A stretch of DNA of 5,809 nucleotides from Desulfobacterales bacterium (GTDB taxonomy: Bacteria > Desulfobacterota > Desulfobacteria > Desulfobacterales > JAHEIW01), in NCBI GenBank assembly GCA_030145015.1, contig JAQYWI010000282.1, forward strand, positions 1 through 5,809, written 5' to 3'. A program made the translations under genes and the position numbers. Each line of letters starts with the position of its first letter. Position 1 is the stretch's first letter. Below are positions 1 to 5,809 of this stretch, in pieces. The notes beneath the pieces were generated by a model. That model saw nothing but the letters and a program-made list of their open reading frames with translations, had not been told where the DNA came from and did no database searches.

Positions 1-101
1 ATCTCCCCTATGCGGTAATTTTACCGGAAATAACCGGCAGAATTGATCGGGATACCATCAGCAACAAGGATGCAGACTATATCATTCTGGATCTGGACTG
101 A
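1..101 (+). CDS. C-terminal end of an unidentified protein (partial)
   Basis: The frame whose codons begin at position 3 is open from the window edge to a TGA at 99-101 and encodes about 32 residues ending in ADYIILDLD. It reads as ordinary protein, with alternating hydrophobic and acidic residues (VILPEITGRIDRDTIS), and the open frame ends just before an inverted repeat, as expected for a gene tail. The fragment is too short to assign a family and I do not recognise it. It has no membrane segment. It lies 108 bp upstream of the Nudix gene on the same strand, so the two could be co-transcribed through the hairpin that separates them. Confidence is moderate because the open frame is short and the start is outside the window. 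Confidence 0.55.
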   Translation, partial: LPYAVILPEITGRIDRDTISNKDADYIILDLD

Positions 102-103
102 AC

Positions 104-190
104 CGGGTTGCGGGTTACGCGTTGCGGGTTGCGGGTTCAAAAAAGATTAAACTCGCAACCCGTGACCCGGAACGCGCAACCCGTAACGCG
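104..190. repeat. Inverted array of heptamer repeats (hairpin, 2 x 35 bp)
   Basis: The left arm (104-138) is five head-to-tail heptamers of the form CGGGTTG: CGGGTTG, CGGGTTA, CGCGTTG, CGGGTTG, CGGGTTC. The right arm (156-190) contains five heptamers that, on the opposite strand, read CGCGTTA, CGGGTTG, CGCGTTC, CGGGTCA, CGGGTTG. The arms pair one-to-one with 28 of 35 positions complementary, around a 17-nt A-rich loop (139-155). The whole block fits between the upstream stop codon (99-101) and the Shine-Dalgarno of the Nudix gene (199-204). No T-run follows, so it is not a typical intrinsic terminator. It could be a REP-like intergenic repeat, an mRNA-stabilising hairpin or a protein-binding site; the sequence does not decide among these. 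Confidence 0.85.
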
Positions 191-209
191 ATAGCGCCAA
201 GGAGAACAA

Positions 210-767
210 ATGAACTACTGCAGCAACTGTGGCGATACAGTGAAATTTTGTACCCCTGCCGGTGATGACCGTCCCCGATATCTTTGTGAATCCTGCGGCA
301 CAATTCACTACGAAAATCCCAAAATAGTGGTCGGATGCATACCGGAAAAAGATAGAAAAATTTTGCTTTGTCGTCGGGCTATTGAACCGCAATCCGGAAA
401 ATGGACCTTGCCGGCGGGGTATCTGGAAAACGGAGAAACCGTCGCACAGGGCGCCCAACGAGAAACAATTGAAGAAGCCGGTGCCAACATTCAAATCTTA
501 GCGCCCTACGCCCTCTTTAATATTTGCTACGTCAACCAGATTTATGTGATGTTCCGGGCCCGGTTGATTGATGAGAACATAAAGGCCGGCAGTGAAAGCA
601 CAGAGGTACGGCTTTTTTTGGAAGAAGACATTCCCTGGGACCAGATTGCATTCACGGTGATCGAAAAGTCCCTGCGGTTATTCTTTAAGGACAGACCAAC
701 CGGATCGTATCCTTTTCATATCGGCGACATTCAGTCGAAAAAGAAATTAAATGCAGTAAGGTATTGA
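210..767 (+). CDS. Zinc-ribbon Nudix hydrolase, probable FAD/ADP-ribose-type pyrophosphatase
   Basis: This 185-residue protein probably hydrolyses a nucleotide diphosphate derivative in the cytoplasm. A four-cysteine zinc ribbon opens it (Cys4-x2-Cys7 and Cys26-x2-Cys29, the Nudix_N_2 type), followed by the linker YENPKIVVGC and a Nudix fold. The Nudix box is complete at residues 70-92: Gly70, Glu76, then RETIEEAGA with Arg84, Glu85, Glu88, Glu89 and Gly91, so metal-dependent catalysis should be intact. The architecture, the segments WTLPAGYLENGE and RLFLEEDIPWDQIAF, and the FHIGDI tail resemble from memory the plant chloroplast FAD pyrophosphatase NUDT23 and its bacterial relatives. It is shorter than NudC (NADH pyrophosphatase) and I do not see NudC's SQPWPFPxS motif. 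The start is supported by AAGGAG at 199-204, five bases before ATG. FAD is the best guess for substrate, but ADP-ribose or CoA-type compounds are possible. Confidence 0.92.
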   Translation: MNYCSNCGDTVKFCTPAGDDRPRYLCESCGTIHYENPKIVVGCIPEKDRKILLCRRAIEPQSGKWTLPAGYLENGETVAQGAQRETIEEAGANIQILAPYALFNICYVNQIYVMFRARLIDENIKAGSESTEVRLFLEEDIPWDQIAFTVIEKSLRLFFKDRPTGSYPFHIGDIQSKKKLNAVRY

Positions 768-793
768 CGCATAAGCTATCTGTCTTCTAATAT
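764..793 (+). promoter_or_regulatory. Candidate sigma70 promoter overlapping the Nudix stop codon
   Basis: TTGACG (764-769) and TAATAT (788-793) are separated by 18 bp, one mismatch each from the -35 and -10 consensus. The -35 box includes the TGA stop of the Nudix gene. Initiation would be expected near 800, at the left edge of the nested palindrome (796-998), giving a structured leader of about 260 nt ahead of the lipoprotein gene at 1061. It is the best promoter candidate I found for the downstream operon, based on sequence match only. Confidence 0.45.
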
Positions 794-795
794 TA

Positions 796-998
796 AACCT
801 GAATCTTGCATGAAAATTAATGAGAAGTTGGGATTATGTTTAATGGATGAAGATCATTTTATCTCATTACTTTTCACCCTTCCGGGCGAGCCGGAGGCTT
901 CCATCTGCTGCGTTATTAAGGCCGAGGCATAGTGCACTATAGCCTCTGCCTTAAATGCCTTGCATATGAAAGCCTCCGACTCGTGCAAAATTCAGGTT
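796..998. repeat. Nested palindromic element with ~18-bp terminal inverted repeats
   Basis: Outer arms AACCTGAATCTTGCATGA (796-813) and its near complement at 981-998 match at 16 of 18 positions. Inside them lies a long near-palindrome (887-983) centred on the perfect palindrome TAGTGCACTA (930-939). Its flanks CGAGCCGGAGGCTT (887-900) and AAGCCTCCGACTCG (970-983) match at 13 of 14, and AAGGC-GAGGC / GCCTC-GCCTT tracts match nearer the centre. On the right side the outer and inner arms are contiguous, while on the left they are separated by 73 bp (814-886). There is no ORF of note inside. The shape suits a MITE-like or REP-like mobile repeat, or a strongly folded RNA. I see no convincing target-site duplication. 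Confidence 0.75.
811..876. repeat. Inner 15-bp inverted repeat within the left arm of the palindromic element
   Basis: TGAAAATTAATGAGA (811-825) and TCTCATTACTTTTCA (862-876) are complementary at 14 of 15 positions around a 36-nt loop. This hairpin makes up most of the segment that splits the left arm of the larger palindrome. It overlaps the outer arm by three bases (811-813), so in single strands the outer stem and this hairpin could stack as a three-way junction together with the 887-983 palindrome. Confidence 0.65.
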
Positions 999-1046
999 GC
1001 ACCAGAATCTAAAACATTTTCCCGAGTATGGGTTGACACATCAGCC

Positions 1047-1053
1047 AAGGGGA
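1047..1053 (+). promoter_or_regulatory. Ribosome binding site that decides the lipoprotein start
   Basis: AAGGGGA lies seven bases before the ATG at 1061 and only four before an in-frame TTG at 1058. The normal spacing and the stronger codon favour ATG 1061. It is the only clear Shine-Dalgarno in the four-gene operon, so the downstream genes probably rely partly on translational coupling. Confidence 0.7.
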
Positions 1054-1060
1054 TTTTTTG

Positions 1061-1801
1061 ATGCCGTTGCAAATAAATAAGATTCACTGCATTCATAAAT
1101 TCATTCTGTTTGCACTGATTTTTAGTTTTACGCCTCTATTATTTTATTCCTGTGGCGAGGAAAAGGAACCTGCCGAAAAACAAACCGCTCAGGTGCCATC
1201 CGACAGCTTCACTTTTTTCGATCTGGGAAAGCGATCCACTCTGTCAAAAAGTGTTCGCAACGATCTAACACAACGATTGGGCCGCGATGCGATTGAACAT
1301 CGCAGCATAATTGATTTAGATATTAACTTTTATGGTTTCCTTAAGAAATATTTCCCTGCCTTATATGCGTTAAATCAGAATTTAAATTCCCCCCCCGGAG
1401 AAAGAATCGAGCACAACACGGTTAAACTCATGTATCGGTATGCCCGCAAAGCAAACATACAGTTCGATTACGTCGAATTGGTCTTTTCAAATTATTCGCA
1501 GCAACCCTTGCTGTTTAGAATCAACTTTCAGAAAGACGAAGCCAATATTATTGAAACCCTCAAAACCAAATACGGCGAACCCCTGCGCATTGACTGGGAG
1601 GACAAAAACGGCCAATCCATGTACTGGGAAAAAAATAATGACGTCTTAATCGTATCCCTCGTCCCCGACCAATTCGGCCATCCGCAATATCAAATCAGGA
1701 TTTATTTTGTTGAAAATATCAAAACGCTTTTGGCAGCCGAGAACGCAGAGAAAGAAAAGTCAGGGAGTCAGAGGGCCAAATCCGGCAAAACCGCCTTTTG
1801 A
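1061..1801 (+). CDS. Probable lipoprotein of unknown function
   Basis: This 246-residue protein has an N-terminal export signal: basic and polar residues (KIHCIHK), a hydrophobic stretch at about 14-28 (FILFALIFSFTPLLF), then YSC with Cys31 followed by Gly. This fits a lipoprotein signal, although Phe-Tyr at -3/-2 is less typical of a lipobox than Leu-Ala. A charged linker (EEKEPAEKQ) precedes a globular part with alternating beta-like stretches (YVELVFSNY, LLFRINFQK, VLIVSLVPDQF, YQIRIYFVENI). The stretch ANIIETLKTKYGEP recalls small envelope lipoproteins that compare a computed and an expected curve, but I cannot name a family. The last 15 residues are Lys/Ser/Arg-rich and look disordered. 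The start at 1061 is set by AAGGGGA; TTG at 1058 would add one residue. The gene is the first of the apparent operon and ends 27 bp before the likely ATG of the next gene. An eight-C run at 1389-1396 lies inside the coding region. Confidence 0.85.
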   Translation: MPLQINKIHCIHKFILFALIFSFTPLLFYSCGEEKEPAEKQTAQVPSDSFTFFDLGKRSTLSKSVRNDLTQRLGRDAIEHRSIIDLDINFYGFLKKYFPALYALNQNLNSPPGERIEHNTVKLMYRYARKANIQFDYVELVFSNYSQQPLLFRINFQKDEANIIETLKTKYGEPLRIDWEDKNGQSMYWEKNNDVLIVSLVPDQFGHPQYQIRIYFVENIKTLLAAENAEKEKSGSQRAKSGKTAF

Positions 1802-1828
1802 TTGTGGAATCCTGAATCGGTAACCATC

Positions 1829-3913
1829 ATGATCGAGTATTTTGAAGCCATTTGCCGCGCGCTGCTGCAACCCCGCTCGGTGGCTGGAATCCTTCCTATT
1901 TTAGATCCCACCGATCAATTTAATGCCGAAGCCGGTGATACGGCTGCTCTGGCTGCCAAGTTGAATGCCGCCTTTATGATCGTATTGGCCGGCAAACAGC
2001 ATCCTGAATTTGATCATGCCCGCAATTATCTTTCAAATGCAGCGGATTCACCTGGTTGGAGAGAGGTTGGCAGGTTTTATCTGACAGGCAAAGCCATCAT
2101 AAAAGAAGAAATCGAACGTGTCTGTAAATTAGACCAAAAATTTGCGGCTCGGCTTAAAGATCTCTCTAAATGGATATGGTCAACTCCAAATAAAAAAGAT
2201 GAACAGGAAGTGGCCGATCAGATCTGGAGCTTATTTTTCCCGGAGGCCGCCGGGTTAAGGCAAAATCCGGCCGAATCTGTAAATGCCATTCGGCATAAGC
2301 GCCGGGTTAAAATCAATCTTCTGAATCCGGACCCGATTCAAGATGCCAGTCGTGAAATCCTTTTTACTTCAAATGTATTATTGACGCTCCCGGCTCAACT
2401 GGAGTCCATCGGTGAACTGCCCTATAGTGAGGCGCTTAAGCAAAAACTTCAAAAAGTGTCCCAAGAGGCACAGTGTTACTGGTATGATCACCCCATTCAG
2501 ATCGGCGTCAAACCCGAGCAAAATGAACTTCTTTATGGCTTGCGAGGCCTTGATGCCGCCGTTGAATTTGAACGTAAACACGGAAATATGTCGCCAAATG
2601 CTCGCCTGACATGTCTGCTATCGGTTTCAGTAACCCATCGGGGCCTGCATGATATCGCCCGGGCGTATATTGAAGAGGAGTTGTCACGCACGGGATCTAT
2701 CCGAAATATCGATATCTATGTATTTACCGAAACCGAAACCCGGCAAATAATGGACACCGTACTGGCACCGGCCGCCAAGCATTATCTGGGGAAGAAGAAT
2801 GCCGCCAATTTACTGGAAGTCATGGGCGTGGACGGTGAATACGGGCGGCACTACAGTTTTTTGAAAGCCGTGGCTGCCTTCTGGAAAATCTGCATTCAGC
2901 CCGAGATCAAAGGTACCTTTAAAATTGATCTCGACCAGGTCTTTCCGCAACGGGATCTTGTTGAGCAGACCGGTGCCTCCGCATTTGAGCATTTTAAGAC
3001 CCCGCTCTGGGGGGCCAGAGGCCTCGATTCATTCGGAAATCCGGTCGAACTGGGTATGATTGCCGGTGCCCTGGTCGATGAAAAAGATATCACCCAATCC
3101 ATTTTTACCCCGGATGTGGGCATACCGGATCGAAAGCTTTTGCCGGATGAGCATATTTTTTTCAGTCTGCTGCCCCAGGCTATTTCCACTGAAGCAGAAA
3201 TGATGACCCGCTACGATACGCATCAAATCGACGGACTTCGAACCTGCATCGAGCGGGTTCATGTTACCGGCGGCACCAACGGCATTCTGGTGGAAAGCCT
3301 CCGCCGGTGGCGTCCGTTTACGCCGTCCTTTATCGGACGCGCTGAAGACCAGGCCTATCTTCTCGCGACCCTGGTAAACCCATCAAATCGGCTGGCGTAT
3401 GCGCATAAAGACGGTCTTATTATGCGCCATGACAAAGAGGCCTTTGCTCAGGAGGCCATCAAGGCGGCTGAAATTGGAAGAATCCTCGGGGACTACATCC
3501 GCATACTCTACTATTCCGCTTATGCCCGAACACTCTCTGAAAACATAGCAGGGGTGAAGAAAATCTTTGACCCGTTTACCGGAAGTTTTATTTCCAAAAT
3601 TCCGGCCACGGTTGCCCATCTTCGCTTTGCATTCAAAGCCGCTTCTCTGTTCAAAAAAAACCGCCATAACGAAGGTACGGCGTTCGTCACCAGTGGATCA
3701 AAGCGCCTGGCAAAAGCCCTGGAATTTATCAGAGGCAAAAACAGTGCTCTCAAGCAGCAATATCAGAAGGAACGGCAGGGTTGGAATCTCTATTACGACA
3801 CCCTGGACGCCGTTGAAAGGGCCTTGAACAAAAATAGTCTCTACGCCAACGACTTGAAGGGCAAGGCCCATACCATTATTGACCAATGTGCTGTCGGTGT
3901 GATTAAAAGATAA
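1829..3913 (+). CDS. Large soluble protein with glycosyltransferase-like (GT-A) core
   Basis: This protein has 694 residues from ATG 1829; the frame could begin at TTG 1802 immediately after the previous stop (703 residues), and neither start has a good Shine-Dalgarno. No signal peptide or membrane segment is visible, so it should be cytoplasmic. The N-terminal ~175 residues are helical. The middle looks like a nucleotide-sugar-using GT-A fold: beta-strand LLSVSVTHRG (about 263-272), a second strand IDIYVFTETE, an acidic metal-site candidate KIDLDQ (Asp367, Asp369), then TGGTNG (480-485) followed by FIGRAEDQAYLL with Glu506-Asp507, where family-2-like enzymes carry the catalytic acidic pair. 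His526 or His534 (in HKDGLIMRHDKE) is placed where many GT-A enzymes have a third metal ligand. The C-terminal ~130 residues are basic and helical. This order of motifs is my reason for the call. I do not recognise a named family, and the sugar donor and acceptor are unknown. An alternative is a degenerate, non-catalytic GT fold. The gene lies between a lipoprotein and two membrane proteins, suggesting an envelope glycoconjugate role. Confidence 0.8.
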   Translation: MIEYFEAICRALLQPRSVAGILPILDPTDQFNAEAGDTAALAAKLNAAFMIVLAGKQHPEFDHARNYLSNAADSPGWREVGRFYLTGKAIIKEEIERVCKLDQKFAARLKDLSKWIWSTPNKKDEQEVADQIWSLFFPEAAGLRQNPAESVNAIRHKRRVKINLLNPDPIQDASREILFTSNVLLTLPAQLESIGELPYSEALKQKLQKVSQEAQCYWYDHPIQIGVKPEQNELLYGLRGLDAAVEFERKHGNMSPNARLTCLLSVSVTHRGLHDIARAYIEEELSRTGSIRNIDIYVFTETETRQIMDTVLAPAAKHYLGKKNAANLLEVMGVDGEYGRHYSFLKAVAAFWKICIQPEIKGTFKIDLDQVFPQRDLVEQTGASAFEHFKTPLWGARGLDSFGNPVELGMIAGALVDEKDITQSIFTPDVGIPDRKLLPDEHIFFSLLPQAISTEAEMMTRYDTHQIDGLRTCIERVHVTGGTNGILVESLRRWRPFTPSFIGRAEDQAYLLATLVNPSNRLAYAHKDGLIMRHDKEAFAQEAIKAAEIGRILGDYIRILYYSAYARTLSENIAGVKKIFDPFTGSFISKIPATVAHLRFAFKAASLFKKNRHNEGTAFVTSGSKRLAKALEFIRGKNSALKQQYQKERQGWNLYYDTLDAVERALNKNSLYANDLKGKAHTIIDQCAVGVIKR

Positions 3914-3969
3914 TGCCTGTGTTGGACGCCAAACTTTGAAAGCCATTAATAATATGCTAAATTTTTGAA

Positions 3970-5076
3970 ATGGATTCAGATCAAAACAATTCGCAATTGC
4001 CGGTAAAATCGGATTCAAAACCGGCTCAAGCACGGAATAGATCAGAGATCCAGGGCGCTCCGGGATTTTTGCCGCGGACCGATTCGATCCAGATGGATGA
4101 GAAGATAGCCATCGCGCAGGATGAAGGTTTCAATCCGCTGGCAATTGAATTGGCCATGGGATCTCATAAAACGCCTGCTGCTTACAAACTTCTCTTGTTC
4201 GGTCTGGTAACTATCGCTGCGGTCCTGGTTGCGTTTCTTTTTCCAATCGATCGGTTTTTCAAGCCTAAAACCGAAGATCTCGGAACCATGACCATCGGTG
4301 AGCCCATCAGTGAAGATAACAAGACCCTTTTTACGGAATTTAACAAACCCTGGCTAAAGGTTCTGCTGGAAATGGATCGACTCTATTTCCGCGAGGGAAA
4401 ATTAACCGAAGCCATTCAAGTGGCCGAATCAAATCTGGCGCGGGTACCGGAAACAAACTGGGAAAGCTGGAAAAAAGTTCACTATCGATACTGGGAACTC
4501 CTATCAGATGCCGGCAGAACCCTCCCGCTCAAAGCCGGCACCGGAGCCTATCTGCACACATTCCCCGAAGATCCTTTTGCGAATTATTATTCCGCATACG
4601 CCTTCCTTGCCGCTGTTGATCAAATTCGTTCGTTTAATCGAAAAACGCACCAGGCCTATCGATTAGAAGCTGAAAGACTCATTCAACAAATTGATAACGC
4701 CTGCAATGCCCTCAAGGCCCGGCAAAAGATGGGCAGCACAAAAGAAAAAACGCGCTATTTACTCGATTTATATCAAAAATTGCGCCTGCAGCAGGCCAGG
4801 CTGTATGTTCTGATCTGGCGGCTGGGTGGATACAGAGAAGACAACCATCCGGATGTTGTCTACAGGGATAAGGCCTTGAATATCGTTGATCGTAAGGCGC
4901 TGGTCAATTTAAAAGAGGCCAAGGCGCTTAAAATAACGATCTATAACCACATCCTGGATCGCTGGCACTGGTTTGAAGGCCAACAGATCATACAAAGCAA
5001 AAAACAAAAACGCAGAGCACTGGTCGAAGAACTCAGGGCGTTGCAAAAAGAGCTGAAAGACGCAGAAACGTTATGA
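3970..5076 (+). CDS. Single-pass membrane protein with TPR-like outside domain, unknown function
   Basis: This 368-residue protein starts with a polar, probably disordered N-terminus (1-68, rich in Ser, Gln, Asp and Lys), followed by one membrane helix at about 73-92 (KLLLFGLVTIAAVLVAFLF). The cytosolic flank holds few acidic residues, so an N-in, C-out orientation with the rest in the periplasm is likely. Residues 128-161 read as a TPR-type helix pair (Trp128, Tyr139, Gly143, Ala148, Pro160), and the next ~170 residues are continuous amphipathic helix with many aromatics. The last 30 residues (340-368) are charged and likely coiled coil. This suggests a scaffold that binds a partner rather than an enzyme. 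The gene follows the GT-like gene by 56 bp with no visible terminator and overlaps the next gene by four bases (ATGA). No strong Shine-Dalgarno precedes ATG 3970; the first internal Met (codon 42 at 4093) has none either, so I kept the longer start. No family recognised. Confidence 0.88.
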   Translation: MDSDQNNSQLPVKSDSKPAQARNRSEIQGAPGFLPRTDSIQMDEKIAIAQDEGFNPLAIELAMGSHKTPAAYKLLLFGLVTIAAVLVAFLFPIDRFFKPKTEDLGTMTIGEPISEDNKTLFTEFNKPWLKVLLEMDRLYFREGKLTEAIQVAESNLARVPETNWESWKKVHYRYWELLSDAGRTLPLKAGTGAYLHTFPEDPFANYYSAYAFLAAVDQIRSFNRKTHQAYRLEAERLIQQIDNACNALKARQKMGSTKEKTRYLLDLYQKLRLQQARLYVLIWRLGGYREDNHPDVVYRDKALNIVDRKALVNLKEAKALKITIYNHILDRWHWFEGQQIIQSKKQKRRALVEELRALQKELKDAETL

Positions 5077-5809
5077 CGGAATCCGCATTAAATTCAGATG
5101 CGCCCAGACGTGCGATGCCGGCAGAGGCCACCGAAAAAATCGGAGTTGCCGGTATTTACGACCCCAAATGGATTTTTGTCGCACTGTGTTATATCCTGGC
5201 CGTCGCCTTGATGGGCCAGGATCCCTGGTATGGTGATAAACAATTTACCTACAACCAGGGTATTTTTGTGGGGATTCTGGCCTTTCTGATTGTCGCCGGA
5301 TTTTGCTGGGAAAGCTACCTGTTGGGCCGCCCCGGCGGTATAAATCTTGTTTTGCAATTTCTCCTGATCATCCCCCTCGCGTTGCTAATCGGCCGGATAG
5401 CCGGGCTTCCTCCCGCCCCGGAGGCATCCTACGGTTTTTTAGGTCAGCTTAAAGATTATGTATCTCATCTAAAAGATGAAATCGGTTTCGGGAGCATCGT
5501 TCCCCGCTGGATACAGGATGTTTTTCGAAACCCGGGCATATTACTGCTCATCTTCTTCACATCGATTGCCTTTACCCAACAAAAGAGCAGCCGTCGATTC
5601 GCGTTGATTGTGGTTGCCTTTCTAATTCCGTCGATGCAAACCTTATCGCATGATCCCAAACCCTCTATCCAATTCGGCATCGGTTGCCTGGCAATGATCA
5701 TCGGAATTGCACTTCAATACAGCCGATACGGCAAGATCGTCGGGCAGCAAAATATCCTCAATCGCCTGCACGCGGTTGCGGACCGCTTGGAGTTAATAAC
5801 CAGTTTGCG
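5073..5809 (+). CDS. Polytopic membrane protein, unknown function (partial, runs off the window)
   Basis: An ATG at 5073 overlaps the preceding TGA as ATGA, and the frame stays open to the window end, giving 245 residues with no stop. After a polar N-terminus of about 31 residues there are roughly six hydrophobic segments: 32-48, 63-79, 90-110, 154-168, 175-191 and 201-216. The loop at 111-152 (GLPPAPEASYGFLGQLKDYVSHLKDE...) is amphipathic and probably lies at the membrane surface. The end seen here (KIVGQQNILNRLHAVADRLELITSL) is helical and may begin a cytoplasmic coiled coil. There is no clear Shine-Dalgarno, so translation is probably coupled to the previous gene. I recognise no transporter, polymerase or flippase signature. 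It could be a membrane partner for the single-pass protein encoded just upstream. Antisense frames at 5094-5357 and 5465-5701 are shadows of this gene. Confidence 0.87.
   Translation, partial: MTESALNSDAPRRAMPAEATEKIGVAGIYDPKWIFVALCYILAVALMGQDPWYGDKQFTYNQGIFVGILAFLIVAGFCWESYLLGRPGGINLVLQFLLIIPLALLIGRIAGLPPAPEASYGFLGQLKDYVSHLKDEIGFGSIVPRWIQDVFRNPGILLLIFFTSIAFTQQKSSRRFALIVVAFLIPSMQTLSHDPKPSIQFGIGCLAMIIGIALQYSRYGKIVGQQNILNRLHAVADRLELITSL

Noticed and set aside
104..190. CRISPR array or intrinsic terminator at the heptamer block
   Set aside because: Units are 7 bp without spacers and half are inverted, so it is not CRISPR. No T-run follows the hairpin, so it is not a standard intrinsic terminator.
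115..494. Minus-strand open frames over the heptamer repeat and the Nudix gene
   Set aside because: They cross the repeat block and run antisense to a gene with a complete Nudix box. Their translations are Ser/Arg/Phe-rich without recognisable domains.
796..998. Integron attC-like recombination site
   Set aside because: Size and imperfect palindrome fit loosely, but the ends do not carry the RYYYAAC and GTTRRRY core sites, and there is no integrase or cassette array.
1033..1038. Consensus -35 box TTGACA just before the lipoprotein gene
   Set aside because: A -10 box at normal spacing would fall at about 1056-1061, on top of the start codon, and no TATAAT-like hexamer is there.
3653..3660. 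Run of eight A in the GT-like gene as a frameshift site
   Set aside because: The frame reads through normally on both sides (FKKNRH), there is no alternative product in the -1 or +1 frame worth making, and A8 runs are common.
2378..4033. Several minus-strand and alternate-frame open frames over the GT-like gene
   Set aside because: They are short, mutually overlapping and antisense or out of frame to a continuous 694-codon gene with sensible protein composition.
5094..5701. Two minus-strand open frames at the right end
   Set aside because: They are shadows of the plus-strand membrane protein starting at 5073, which has the ATGA coupling and clear hydrophobic segments.

Overview
The window looks like a chromosomal stretch from a Gram-negative bacterium. 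A lipoprotein with a signal peptide, a single-pass inner-membrane protein and a polytopic membrane protein sit in one apparent transcription unit, and the codon mix is of middling GC content. The overall style (long nested inverted repeats between genes, envelope genes of unknown function) reminds me of Desulfobacterota and related sulfate reducers. That is an impression, not something the sequence proves. All supported genes lie on the + strand. I see no tRNA, rRNA, CRISPR array or transposase.

Left part (1-1060): the end of an unidentified gene stops at 101. It is followed by an 87-bp inverted repeat built from heptamers (five copies of a CGGGTTG-like unit, a short A-rich loop, then five copies in inverted orientation). 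A zinc-ribbon Nudix hydrolase (210-767) follows, whose layout matches the FAD/ADP-ribose pyrophosphatase type (plant NUDT23-like). The gap at 768-1060 is not empty. It holds a good sigma70-type promoter candidate overlapping the Nudix stop codon and a 203-bp nested palindromic element (796-998). The left arm of that element is interrupted by a 73-bp segment carrying its own inverted repeat.

Right part (1061-5809): four consecutive same-strand genes look like one operon. They are a probable lipoprotein (1061-1801), a 694-residue soluble protein with glycosyltransferase-like GT-A features (1829-3913; DLD, GG-T-N-G, EDQ and a downstream His), a single-pass membrane protein with a large TPR-like outside domain (3970-5076), and a polytopic membrane protein starting in an ATGA overlap at 5073 and running off the window. 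My working model is an uncharacterised cell-envelope system: a cytoplasmic sugar-transfer enzyme, a membrane scaffold, a multi-pass membrane partner and an outer-membrane or periplasm-facing lipoprotein. Only the domain architecture is read from sequence. The joint function is inference.
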